Source: Psychromicrobium lacuslunae (GTDB lineage: Bacteria > Actinomycetota > Actinomycetes > Actinomycetales > Micrococcaceae). Taken from it: 64,000 nt of DNA. The translations under genes were made by a program, and so were the position numbers. Positions within the stretch are counted from its first letter, which is position 1, and every line of letters begins with the position of its first letter. The notes beneath the pieces were generated by a model. That model made no database searches, was not told the origin of the DNA, and saw nothing but the letters and a program-made list of their open reading frames with translations. Positions 26,369 through 34,205 of the stretch are shown here, piece by piece. Where the stretch lies: the NCBI RefSeq assembly GCF_000950575.1, contig NZ_CP011005.1, positions 558,001 through 622,000 on the forward strand, given 5' to 3'.

Positions 26369-26417
26369 TCGAGCCGCTGGAGTTCTTGAGTTTTACCGTT
26401 TGAGTAGCTTTACCAGT

Positions 26418-26462
26418 TGAGTGGTTGGCTGGACGATGTCATGTCGTTCAGCCAGCCACTCA
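26418..26462 (+). terminator. Terminator after rpf
   Basis: TGAGTGG-T-TGGCTG (26418-26431) pairs with CAGCCA-G-CCACTCA (26449-26462) in a long stem with one mismatch; the loop can extend the stem further. It is followed by GCTTTTACTTTT. It sits between the convergent rpf and lacI-type genes and may serve the rpf side mainly. Confidence 0.7.
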
Positions 26463-26509
26463 GCTTTTACTTTTAAGCTGAGTCCGCCACTGAGCCGGAA
26501 CAACTCGCC

Positions 26510-27520
26510 TCAGCAGCTGCTTCGCAGCACTAGCTCGGGTGCGAGCGAGACGGATTGGCGGGCCGAACCCGGATTCTCAATCGAATCGAAGAGCAGCCTT
26601 GCGGCGACCCGGCCAGATTCTTCAAAGGGTTGCCGAATCGTGCTCAATCCTAGCGCTGCGGCGAGTGGGCCGTCATCGTAGCCCAGTACCGCTATTTGGC
26701 TGCCTTCCTTGAGTTCCCGCAGCCCGGTGAGCGCGCCGGCGGCCAGATCATCGTGATTACCGAAGAAGGCCGTCGGTGGCTGATGCCCGTTGAGGAAATC
26801 GGCAATATTTCGCTGCGCTGCCTCGATGCTGCCGTCAGGAACTTCGCAGTCGATCACCATGAAGCCAGCGGCCTTTCCACCAGCTTCATCGATAGCGCGA
26901 GCTAAGCCGTCGCGACGCAGCATGCCGGCCGAGATGTATCGCGAAGAGTGTTGCCGCTCGTGCAGGAAACCGATCCGCTGATGTCCCTGTGCAATCAGGT
27001 GCTTGCCCGCCAGATAACCGCCATGCTCGTCATCGACAAGCACTTGACTGAAGAAATCCTGAAGTAGATCGACGGTGATCACCGGGGCCCCCCACTTGAG
27101 GATCCGCTCGGCGCCGTCCGGTGAAAAAGGTAGGCCCATCACAATAATGCCGTCGATATCTCCCCGCAGCGGCAGCGAGTCGAGCAGCGGGGAAGCGGAA
27201 CTTACCACCGCTTCGTGGTCAAAAATGCTGACTTCGATACCTTGGGCTGAGCAAGCTTCCAAAACGCCCATCAGACGCCGCCGGTACGATTCATAGCTAC
27301 TGAACGGGGCGAAGACAGCGATCCTCGAGGCACCCTTTTTTGCCCTGGCGCTCGGCGTGCGAGCCGGTTGATAGCCGAGTTCTCCGGCCGCATCCAGGAT
27401 GCGCTGTCGGGTTGCTTCATTGACGCGCTGCGGGTGATTGAACGCAAGGGAGACTGTCGAGATGCTCACCCCTACGCGTTCCGCTACGGCATGGATGGTG
27501 GTATCGGCTGCTCTGGGCAT
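26510..27520 (-). CDS. LacI-family transcriptional regulator
   Basis: Regulator of 336 residues. The N-terminal LacI helix-turn-helix reads TTIHAVAERVGVSISTVSLAFNHPQRVNEATRQRIL. It is followed by a periplasmic-binding-protein-like ligand domain (SRIAVFAPFSSYESYRRRLMGVL; HGGYLAGKHLIAQGHQRIGFL; LGYDDGPLAAALGLSTIRQP). It is divergent from two esterases and an MFS transporter, with 125 bp between start codons holding promoter-like and inverted-repeat sequences. It most likely represses that operon until a sugar-type inducer binds. No ribosome site is obvious upstream of its ATG. Confidence 0.92.
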   Translation of the reverse strand: MPRAADTTIHAVAERVGVSISTVSLAFNHPQRVNEATRQRILDAAGELGYQPARTPSARAKKGASRIAVFAPFSSYESYRRRLMGVLEACSAQGIEVSIFDHEAVVSSASPLLDSLPLRGDIDGIIVMGLPFSPDGAERILKWGAPVITVDLLQDFFSQVLVDDEHGGYLAGKHLIAQGHQRIGFLHERQHSSRYISAGMLRRDGLARAIDEAGGKAAGFMVIDCEVPDGSIEAAQRNIADFLNGHQPPTAFFGNHDDLAAGALTGLRELKEGSQIAVLGYDDGPLAAALGLSTIRQPFEESGRVAARLLFDSIENPGSARQSVSLAPELVLRSSC

Positions 27521-27552
27521 GAGGTAACTCTAGCAATCGAGTTGGAGACACC

Positions 27553-27616
27553 TTGACAAGCTCCGACCTAGGTTTCAGTATTGTTTTATCGAAGCATTTT
27601 ATGCATTGGATTCGAT
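27553..27616 (+). promoter_or_regulatory. Promoter and possible LacI operator of the esterase operon
   Basis: A consensus -35 TTGACA lies at 27553-27558, with -10-like TATTGT at 27579-27584 (spacing 20, long) or a poorer AGTATT at 27577. Downstream, ATCGAA (27588-27593) and TTCGAT (27611-27616) form an inverted repeat spaced 17 bp apart, with a smaller GCAT-TTT-ATGC inside. This is a plausible site for the adjacent LacI-family regulator. Confidence 0.45.
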
Positions 27617-27645
27617 TGACTATTTCGGTTCAAAGGAGAGCGACA

Positions 27646-28689
27646 GTGGAAGAGCAAGCTAGCGATGCTCTGGTGCTGCCTGAGGGTGCTGAGCCAGCCG
27701 CCATTGAATGGGCGCAGCGGATTAGTGAGATCAATCGAGAACTCGATGCGCGTCTAGCCGCTGGCGAGGAACAGACCCCGCGAACACGTGCTCGGGAACT
27801 CTCCGACCGCTTGGCGATGGAATTCACCAATCCCATCAACCCGGACTGCGAAATCAGAGAACTGAGCATTCCGGTGCGATCTGGATTTTTGACCGTTTTC
27901 CACTACCGGCCCAAACTTTCGAGTGAGCTTGTCCGGCCGGTGCAGTTATTTTTTCACGGCGGCGGATTCGTGCAAGGCACACCGCGTGAGCAGATTAATC
28001 ATCGCCTGCTCAGCGAACGCTCGGTGGCTAGTGGCTGCGATATTCTCGCCACGAGCTATGCGCTGGCGCCGGAACAGCCGTTCCCAGCAGCGCTCAACGA
28101 CGCGGTAGATGCCCTGAACTGGCTTGCCGAGCACGCAGCGGAACAAGGCTGGGACCATCGCCGAATAGGAATTGGGGGCAATTCGGCGGGAGCGAACATC
28201 GCAGCATTGCTGGCTTTGCACGCCCGCGACCACGCCGGGCCGGTGATAAGTCATCAGTTGCTGGAAGTGATTCCAGCTAGCCTCAAACTAGAACACACCG
28301 AATCCTTCCGGCTCTATGCAACCGCTTCTGATCTCGCCCAATGGAAGACGCTGCTTGAGGCCTATCTTGGCTCGATGAACGATCCAGAGACCCTCAAAGC
28401 GGCCTCACCACTGTTGTATCCCACCTTGGAGCGGCTCCCCGCCACTTTGGTGATGGTTGCCGAGTTTGACGCGGTGCGGGACAGTGGCATTGAGTACGCC
28501 ACCAGGCTATTGGAAAGCGGCGTCGACGCGCGGCTGTGGTGCGGCACCGCTCAACTGCATGCTTCCTCTGGACTTACCGCGGTCTCGGCGGCGGCTAGAC
28601 GGTGGCACCAAGTAGCGGCGAAAGAATTGAAAGAACATCTGGTGGCGAGGGCCTCGCAGAAAAAACAAGCAGTTCAGCAAGGAGTTTAG
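27646..28689 (+). CDS. HSL-family alpha/beta hydrolase (esterase)
   Basis: Esterase of about 347 residues, hormone-sensitive-lipase (GDXG) type. The oxyanion motif HGGGF lies at about residue 105, the nucleophile elbow is GGNSAGAN, the acid is in VMVAEFDAVRDSG, and the His in TAQLHASSGL. The start is a GTG at 27646 with AAGGAGAG 8 bp upstream; the longer frame from 27553 would run across the promoter. It is the first gene of a three-gene operon with a second HSL protein (1 bp gap) and an MFS transporter, facing a LacI regulator. It probably cleaves short acyl or acetyl esters inside the cell. Confidence 0.9.
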   Translation: MEEQASDALVLPEGAEPAAIEWAQRISEINRELDARLAAGEEQTPRTRARELSDRLAMEFTNPINPDCEIRELSIPVRSGFLTVFHYRPKLSSELVRPVQLFFHGGGFVQGTPREQINHRLLSERSVASGCDILATSYALAPEQPFPAALNDAVDALNWLAEHAAEQGWDHRRIGIGGNSAGANIAALLALHARDHAGPVISHQLLEVIPASLKLEHTESFRLYATASDLAQWKTLLEAYLGSMNDPETLKAASPLLYPTLERLPATLVMVAEFDAVRDSGIEYATRLLESGVDARLWCGTAQLHASSGLTAVSAAARRWHQVAAKELKEHLVARASQKKQAVQQGV

Positions 28690-28690
28690 A

Positions 28691-29674
28691 ATGCCACTTG
28701 ACCAGACCGTTCTCGTCGCCATGCAACTGCTTGCCCAGCATGGCCTACAGGAACCCGAGCCGAGCGAGGACGCAGCTGTTTACCGGCAGCGGGTCGCTGA
28801 TGCTGAGGAACAAAGCTGGCCAGTTATCGGGCTGAACGGCCCAGAAGTGCCGATTCGCGATGTGGTGGTCGAACTTGCTGACTATCCCAATGTCACGGTG
28901 CGGCTGCATTATCCGCCGGGAGTCGACCCCTTGAATGCAAGCGGGGCGAATTTGCCGGTGGTGTTGAGTTTCTTCGGCGGCGGTTTCCGGCATGGCGGCT
29001 TTGACGCCCCCGGGTTCCGTGAAGCCTACAAATTCCGGGCTGCTGAGGCCGGGGTGATTATCGCCGCGGTGGGTTACGCCCTAGCTCCGGAACATCCTTG
29101 GCCGGCGGCCGCTGAACAAGGTTATGCGGCGCTCGACTGGGTATTCCAACATGCTGAGGAGATCGGGGCACGCCCCGACCGGATAGCAGTGGCCGGGGCG
29201 TCTTCCGGGGGAAATCTAGCGGTCGTTTCGACCTTGATTAACCAAGATCGAGCGCAGCACCCGGTGGCGGCCCAGGTTCTCGAAGTACCTGCGCTGGATT
29301 TGAGTCGAGGCCATCTAGATTTCAGCATGTTGGATGAGTTGAATATGGATAGCGAGGCGGTCGGTCAGAACCTGCTCAAACTGGTCGAGGACTATATTCC
29401 GGACGCCGCGAGTCGAACCCACCGCTACGCTTCACCGTTACTCGTCGAAGACCTCTCCGGCTTGCCGCCCGCTTATATCTTTACCGCCGAGTACGACCCC
29501 CTGCGGGCCGATGGTGAAGCTTACGCGGGGCGGCTCAGTCAAGCGGGCGTGGCCACCTATTGCGTCCGAAATATCGGTCAAACTCACACCAGCGGCGGCA
29601 ACCTGGGCGTCTCACCGGCTGCTCGAGTGGCCAGCGATGTGATTATTGGCATTTTCAAGAAGCTCCACGATTAG
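28691..29674 (+). CDS. HSL-family alpha/beta hydrolase with altered oxyanion motif
   Basis: Second esterase-like protein of the cluster, 327 residues. The nucleophile elbow GASSGGN, the acid in FTAEYDPLRADGE and the His in GQTHTSGGN are in place. The HGGG oxyanion motif of this family, however, reads FGGG (VVLSFFGGGFRHGG), losing the conserved His. The ATG has AAGGAG 7 bp upstream and begins 1 bp after the stop of the first esterase, so the two are coupled. It is similar to but clearly diverged from its neighbour, so they may attack different ester positions or substrates. Confidence 0.9.
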   Translation: MPLDQTVLVAMQLLAQHGLQEPEPSEDAAVYRQRVADAEEQSWPVIGLNGPEVPIRDVVVELADYPNVTVRLHYPPGVDPLNASGANLPVVLSFFGGGFRHGGFDAPGFREAYKFRAAEAGVIIAAVGYALAPEHPWPAAAEQGYAALDWVFQHAEEIGARPDRIAVAGASSGGNLAVVSTLINQDRAQHPVAAQVLEVPALDLSRGHLDFSMLDELNMDSEAVGQNLLKLVEDYIPDAASRTHRYASPLLVEDLSGLPPAYIFTAEYDPLRADGEAYAGRLSQAGVATYCVRNIGQTHTSGGNLGVSPAARVASDVIIGIFKKLHD

Positions 29675-29708
29675 ACGAACCTTTCCCGGTTCAGCGCGAT
29701 CAGCTCTA

Positions 29709-29729
29709 GGGACGGCGGGGGGCCGTCCC
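29709..29729 (+). promoter_or_regulatory. Intercistronic hairpin before the MFS gene
   Basis: GGGACGGC (29709-29716) and GCCGTCCC (29722-29729) form a perfect 8-bp stem with a GGGGG loop in the 90-bp gap between the second esterase and the transporter. There is no T-run. It may reduce or tune expression of the transporter relative to the esterases. Confidence 0.55.
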
Positions 29730-29764
29730 ATCACTCACTCCCAGGAGATAAACAGGAGACAAAG

Positions 29765-31072
29765 ATGTCGCTTTCCTCAGAAGTTAATCCGCCGGAAGCT
29801 GCTGAGCTGAGTGCTCGGCCGTCCGGCGTCGCCAAAGTTCGCGACGTGCCCGGGAAACCACAGTCACCCTGGTTCATCCCGCTTTTCTTAGTCGCTTGGT
29901 TCGGCGCGAACTTAGTAGCGCTGACCTCCTCCGGGGTCAGTGTGCCGCTGCTGCTCAACGAGATGGTGCCAGAGAGCAAAAACCAGGTGCTTGCGGTGAT
30001 CGTGGGCATTGGTGGTGTGGTGGTGATGTTGGTAACCCCACTCGCTGGGCGGCTCAGCGACCGATCGATGTCGCGATGGGGGATCCGTCGGCCCTTCATT
30101 CTGGGCGGCTCGATCATTGGCTCAATCGGAATCATGGTGATTGCCACCGCGGCCAACCCGGTGATGATTGGGGTTGGTTGGGCGGTTGCGCAGATTGGCT
30201 TCGGCGCAGCAGCCGCCTGCATTCAAGCACTTTTCGCCGATCAGATCCCCACCTATATCAGGGCTCGAGTCTCAGCACTTTTTGGTATTTCTTCGAGCCT
30301 TGCGCTGATTGTCGGCAGCTTCTTGATCGGTTCCTTGCCCGCCGGTCCGATCTGGTGGTTCGGCGTACCGGTGTTGATCGGCTTGCTGGCCACGGTCGGT
30401 CTGGTCTTAGTGCTGCGCGATATTGTGCGTACCGAGCGGCCCGCTCCACTTGATTTGCGAGGCTTGCTCTCTAGTTACTGGGTCAATCCGATCAAGTTTC
30501 CAGATTTCGCCTGGGCCTGGTGGTGCCGCTTGCTGGTCACCATGTCAATCGTGCCTATTGCCACTTTCATGCTGAACTATCTGATTGACGAGCTCAAGGT
30601 CCCGAGCGATCAGGCGGCCACCACTGTCGGCACCGTACTCACCGTCTACTCGGTGGCTGCCCTGCTGACCACGATGATCTCGGCCTGGCTTTCAGATCGC
30701 ACCGGCCGAAGGAAGGTCTTCATCTGGACTTCGGTGCTGCTTACCGCGATCGGCTTGAGCGTCGCGATTGCCGCTCACGACATCCCGCAATTCTTGATCG
30801 GCATAGCCATTGCCGGGATGGCTCAGGGCGCTTTTATCTCGGTCGATGTGGCGCTGATGACCGAGGTGTTGCCCGGCAAGGCTGAAGCGGGCAAGGACCT
30901 CGGCGTGGTGGCCTTGTCCTATCTGCTCGCTCAGGTCCTGGTCCCCGTGATCTCGGTGCCATTACTGGCCATTGGTGGCGGTGCCAGCAATTACCGGGCG
31001 CTCTTTATAGCCGCCGTGGTGATGGCCGTGCTCGGCGCGCTGTGTGTGTTGCCGATCAAAAAGGTACGCTGA
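29765..31072 (+). CDS. MFS transporter, SLC45/GPH-like, in esterase operon
   Basis: Twelve-segment transporter of 435 residues with a 35-residue cytoplasmic N-terminus. The loop GRLSDRSMSRWGIRRPFILGG closely resembles the motif of sucrose/SLC45 and related glycoside transporters, and SDRTGRRKVFIW is the matching loop in the second half. The ATG has AGGAGA 7 bp upstream. With a LacI regulator and two intracellular esterases it suggests import of an acylated or acetylated sugar or glycoside that is then de-esterified in the cytoplasm. The substrate is inferred, not shown. Confidence 0.88.
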   Translation: MSLSSEVNPPEAAELSARPSGVAKVRDVPGKPQSPWFIPLFLVAWFGANLVALTSSGVSVPLLLNEMVPESKNQVLAVIVGIGGVVVMLVTPLAGRLSDRSMSRWGIRRPFILGGSIIGSIGIMVIATAANPVMIGVGWAVAQIGFGAAAACIQALFADQIPTYIRARVSALFGISSSLALIVGSFLIGSLPAGPIWWFGVPVLIGLLATVGLVLVLRDIVRTERPAPLDLRGLLSSYWVNPIKFPDFAWAWWCRLLVTMSIVPIATFMLNYLIDELKVPSDQAATTVGTVLTVYSVAALLTTMISAWLSDRTGRRKVFIWTSVLLTAIGLSVAIAAHDIPQFLIGIAIAGMAQGAFISVDVALMTEVLPGKAEAGKDLGVVALSYLLAQVLVPVISVPLLAIGGGASNYRALFIAAVVMAVLGALCVLPIKKVR

Positions 31073-31089
31073 CCGGCAACACACCGCGA

Positions 31090-31581
31090 CTAGCCCTGTA
31101 GCGCCTGGTAGGCGGCGGAGGGGTAGTAATCGTCCCAAACGATTGAGTCGACGGACTCGCCAGACTCCACCGCGACCAGGCGATCTAGGTAGTACTCCCA
31201 CCCGGGGCCAACATCGGAGAGGGTGATGCCATCATCGATCCGCTGCGCGAAGCGCAGGCTGCTGGCTCCGCCGTTGTCCTGCACGGTGAGTTGCAGGTGC
31301 CAGACGGTTCCCATGAAATCCGACTCGACAATGAGTTTCTCGGTGGGCGAACATTCCAGCACCCGGTATGTCGATGCCTCGGTGGAACCTTCAGCGGTCA
31401 TGAAGAAACTCACCTCGCCGCTACTCGGATCGCCCTCCCAACGGCCAATGAAACGATCCAGCAAGGCCGGATCGGTAATGGCTCGCCAGGTAGCTTCTTT
31501 ACTGCCCGACAGCTGGCGTTCCAAAACCAGCCATTTCGTCTCGCCCTCGGTCTGAATGGTTCCGATCGAATGCGTTGCCAT
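31090..31581 (-). CDS. SRPBCC-domain protein (AHSA1-like)
   Basis: START/Bet v1-fold protein of 163 residues of the activator-of-Hsp90-ATPase-like group: VLERQLSGSKEATWRAITDPALLDRFIGRWEGDPSSGEVSF and SLRFAQRIDDG are typical. Such bacterial proteins bind hydrophobic ligands, but their roles are mostly unknown. The ATG has GGGGG about 10 bp upstream. It converges on the MFS gene with 17 bp between stops and is divergent from gcvH. Confidence 0.87.
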   Translation of the reverse strand: MATHSIGTIQTEGETKWLVLERQLSGSKEATWRAITDPALLDRFIGRWEGDPSSGEVSFFMTAEGSTEASTYRVLECSPTEKLIVESDFMGTVWHLQLTVQDNGGASSLRFAQRIDDGITLSDVGPGWEYYLDRLVAVESGESVDSIVWDDYYPSAAYQALQG

Positions 31582-31620
31582 GCCTTAGCCCCCTCGTTAT
31601 TAACGTCTGAACAATTCTGT

Positions 31621-31660
31621 GTTTCGTAGTTTCGTAGTTTCGCGGTTTCATCATTTCACC
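31621..31660. repeat. Degenerate 8-bp tandem repeats upstream of gcvH
   Basis: Five consecutive 8-bp units run from 31621 to 31660: GTTTCGTA, GTTTCGTA, GTTTCGCG, GTTTCATC, ATTTCACC. They lie in the 173-bp divergent region between the SRPBCC and gcvH genes. An 8-bp step does not match the helical repeat, so this could be simple slippage or a regulatory array. Confidence 0.7.
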
Positions 31661-31754
31661 ACTTGCCTGATTGGCAGCCTAGCTGTTGACTGGATGCAGC
31701 ACCACGACATCGCCAAGACAGCACCAAGACAGTCATAACTTAGAAAGGCCTCTG

Positions 31755-32141
31755 ATGAGCAACATTCCCGCCGATTTTTCTTATACCGCCGAACACGAGT
31801 GGGTTTCTGAGCCCGATCAGAATGGTGTAGTTCGAGTAGGCATCACCGATTTCGCCCAGGATGCGCTCGGCGATGTGGTCTACGTGCAGGTACCGGAAGC
31901 GGGTAGTTCGGTGACCGGCAATGAGGTGATCGGTGAGGTTGAGTCAACTAAAAGCGTGAGTGATATCTACGCCCCGTTGAGCGGTGAAGTAGTGAGCCGT
32001 AATGAGGCACTCGATGGCGATCCGGCCTTGATCAACTCAGATCCTTATGGCGAGGGCTGGTTATTGGAGATCAAATTGGCAGATCTATCCACGCATCAGA
32101 CTTTGCTCAGTGCGGCGGAGTACGAACAGCAGGTAGGCTAG
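31755..32141 (+). CDS. gcvH: Glycine cleavage system H protein
   Basis: Lipoyl carrier protein of 128 residues. The lipoylation site is K66 in GEVESTKSVSDIYAP. Start and end (YTAEHEWV, PYGEGWLLEIKL) are standard. The ATG at 31755 with AAAGG 8 bp upstream is chosen over an upstream start at 31686. No gcvT or gcvP lies nearby; instead it heads the conserved actinobacterial set gcvH-garA-ftsR-nuclease-merR (the order of Rv1826-Rv1830 in Mycobacterium tuberculosis, from memory). It may therefore also serve as lipoate carrier for 2-oxoacid dehydrogenase complexes, but that is speculation. Confidence 0.95.
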   Translation: MSNIPADFSYTAEHEWVSEPDQNGVVRVGITDFAQDALGDVVYVQVPEAGSSVTGNEVIGEVESTKSVSDIYAPLSGEVVSRNEALDGDPALINSDPYGEGWLLEIKLADLSTHQTLLSAAEYEQQVG

Positions 32142-32226
32142 ACCAATACCTTCAGCACTGAGGGTAGCTAATGCAGATAACTCATGCAGCTCACGCTGCA
32201 AAACAGATTAAAACGGGGAGAGAGAC

Positions 32227-32691
32227 ATGGTTGGCAATGAGGACGACGCCGTGAACACGACGCCGGAAGAGGGCCAGCTGCCCAATGCCTCGGAGACCAC
32301 CTCGATACACTTTCCGGCCACTGCGGTGGAACAGGTCATTCCACCGCATCTGAGTGCGGAGGAGCTCTCCGCGGTGGAGGCACTGCCCCAGGGCTCGGCG
32401 CTCTTGATCGCCCACGCGGGACCTAACCAGGGAGCTCGCTTTCTCCTCGATTCCGAGGTGACTCTGGCGGGTCGTCACCCGGACGCCGACGTCTTCCTTG
32501 ACGATGTCACGGTCTCCCGACGGCATGTTGAGTTCCGCCGCGAGGCGAACGGGTTCCGAGTGGTTGATGCCGGAAGCTTGAACGGCACCTATGTAAATGG
32601 CGACCGGGTGGACTCACTATTACTGCGCAGCGGTAATGAGGTGCAGATTGGTAAATTCCGTTTGACCTACTACGCGAGCCCCGCAGCGTAG
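32227..32691 (+). CDS. garA: FHA-domain regulator GarA/OdhI
   Basis: Phospho-dependent inhibitor of 2-oxoglutarate metabolism, 154 residues. The N-terminal ETTS motif (residues 23-26) holds the paired threonines that Ser/Thr kinases phosphorylate in GarA/OdhI. The FHA domain (about 65-145) shows GRHPDADVFLDDVTVSRRHVEFR and DAGSLNGTYVNG. In known homologues the unphosphorylated protein inhibits 2-oxoglutarate dehydrogenase and glutamate dehydrogenase and activates glutamate synthase. It is placed between gcvH and ftsR as in other actinobacteria. The PASTA kinase at 47744-49834 is a candidate kinase, though nothing here proves it. Confidence 0.95.
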   Translation: MVGNEDDAVNTTPEEGQLPNASETTSIHFPATAVEQVIPPHLSAEELSAVEALPQGSALLIAHAGPNQGARFLLDSEVTLAGRHPDADVFLDDVTVSRRHVEFRREANGFRVVDAGSLNGTYVNGDRVDSLLLRSGNEVQIGKFRLTYYASPAA

Positions 32692-32699
32692 GGACCTTG

Positions 32700-33452
32700 A
32701 TGAGTTTGCAAGGCGCACGTAATCTCAGTACCGCTCGCGGGCATGCTGGCCGGCCGGTAATTTTCAATATCGGCGAGGTGCTAGCACAGCTCAGCGAGGA
32801 TTTTCCCTCGGTGACTGCTTCAAAGATCCGTTTTTATGAAGAAAAGGGACTGGTCACCCCGCAGCGAACACCAGCTGGTTATCGCCAGTTCACCGAATCT
32901 CATATTGAACGTCTTCGTTTCGTGCTGGCCTTACAGCGCGATCATTACCTGCCGCTCAAGGTGATTCGTGACTATCTGGACGCCATCGACCGGGGTGAGG
33001 GGCCGGAAAATGTGCCGCCGGGGGTCAGCGCATCAATTGCACCCCGGATGGTCAATCAGGAGCTTGCCGCTGAGATCACCGGACGAGCCCGCAAGCTGAG
33101 TGCCGATCAGCTACGCAGCGAGTCCGGGGCAAGCGCGGAACTCATTAACTCGCTCGTCAGCTTTGGCCTGATCAGCAGCATGGGCGGCCTTTTTGATGAC
33201 CATGCGCTGAGGGTCACCAAGGCCTGCGCAGCGCTCGCCGCCCACGGCTTAGAGCCTCGGCATTTACGGCCATTTCAAGCCGCTGCGGAACGTGAATTCG
33301 GTCTGGTGGAGCGCGCTGTCTCTCCGCTAACCTCTCGCCGCGACGGTGCCTCGCAAGCCCGAGCGGCCGAGGCAGCCCGGGAAATCAGCGAGCTATGCCT
33401 TTCTTTGCATTCTGCCCTGGTCCAAGGGCATATAGCCAGAATGGATAGTTGA
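32700..33452 (+). CDS. ftsR: MerR-family regulator FtsR
   Basis: Regulator of 250 residues, homologue of Rv1828 and corynebacterial FtsR, which influences ftsZ expression. The MerR winged helix is FNIGEVLAQLSEDFPSVTASKIRFYEEKGLVTPQRTPAGYRQF, followed by the dimer helix and a long C-terminal domain. The ATG at 32700 has AGGGA 6 bp upstream; a TTG directly before it is less likely. It follows garA by 8 bp and is in the same operon. Target control of division genes is taken from the family. Confidence 0.92.
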   Translation: MSLQGARNLSTARGHAGRPVIFNIGEVLAQLSEDFPSVTASKIRFYEEKGLVTPQRTPAGYRQFTESHIERLRFVLALQRDHYLPLKVIRDYLDAIDRGEGPENVPPGVSASIAPRMVNQELAAEITGRARKLSADQLRSESGASAELINSLVSFGLISSMGGLFDDHALRVTKACAALAAHGLEPRHLRPFQAAAEREFGLVERAVSPLTSRRDGASQARAAEAAREISELCLSLHSALVQGHIARMDS

Positions 33453-33476
33453 GCCGCTTGCTGAAAGGCTACTTGA

Positions 33477-33962
33477 ATGATTGAGCTGGAACTGCTCGGC
33501 GTGCGGATCGAGATGCCGTCCAGTCAGCCTTTGGTTTTACTTAAGGAATTGCATGGCGAGCGCCACTTGCCGATTTGGATTGGCACCCCGGAAGCTTCCG
33601 CCATTGCGATTTCCCAGCAGGGTCTCAAACCGCCGAGGCCGCTGACCCATGATTTGCTCCATAACGTGATTATTGCGCTGGGGCGAAACGTTTCTCATGT
33701 AACCATTTCTGCGGTTGAAGACGCGGTTTTTTTCGCCAAACTGCTGCTTGACGATGGCACCTCAATCGATTCTCGGGCCTCGGACGCCCTCGCCATTGCC
33801 CAGCGGGCTCAATGCCGGATTTGGTGTAGCGATGAGGTGATGGAAGAAGCCGGCGTGCTGATCAGCGACGCCGATGACGACGAGCCGCAAGACGCTGAGC
33901 AAGAAGTTCAGCGGTTCCGGGCTTTTTTGGATGATGTCGATCCGGAAGACTTCGCCAACTGA
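33477..33962 (+). CDS. Bifunctional nuclease family protein (DUF151)
   Basis: Protein of 161 residues of the DUF151/BFN family, members of which have RNase and DNase activity. Conserved stretches are LLKELHGERHLPIWIGTPEASAIA, PLTHDLLHNVI and DSRASDALAIAQRAQCRIW. The acidic C-terminal tail (DADDDEPQDAEQE) is usual in actinobacteria. AAAGG lies 8 bp before the ATG. It closes the gcvH-garA-ftsR group before the second MerR gene. Its natural substrate is unknown. Confidence 0.93.
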   Translation: MIELELLGVRIEMPSSQPLVLLKELHGERHLPIWIGTPEASAIAISQQGLKPPRPLTHDLLHNVIIALGRNVSHVTISAVEDAVFFAKLLLDDGTSIDSRASDALAIAQRAQCRIWCSDEVMEEAGVLISDADDDEPQDAEQEVQRFRAFLDDVDPEDFAN

Positions 33963-34205
33963 GCCGGACCTCACCTTAAAGCTGAACGTTAAACTTTCGA
34001 CACGCCGGAAGATTTTTTCGCAGGTCTTTGACCAATCCGCCTCACGGTTCTAACGTCGAATAAGACAGCTCCCATTGCATGTCCGTCAATGTTTCGTCAC
34101 ACTGGAGATAGAAGTTACACCGATGAACTTTCATCACAGTGTCGATGAGGCTCGGATGTGTCTTCCCCGGGGGGCTTTGAGAGAGCTTTATAAATGGAGG
34201 GTCCG

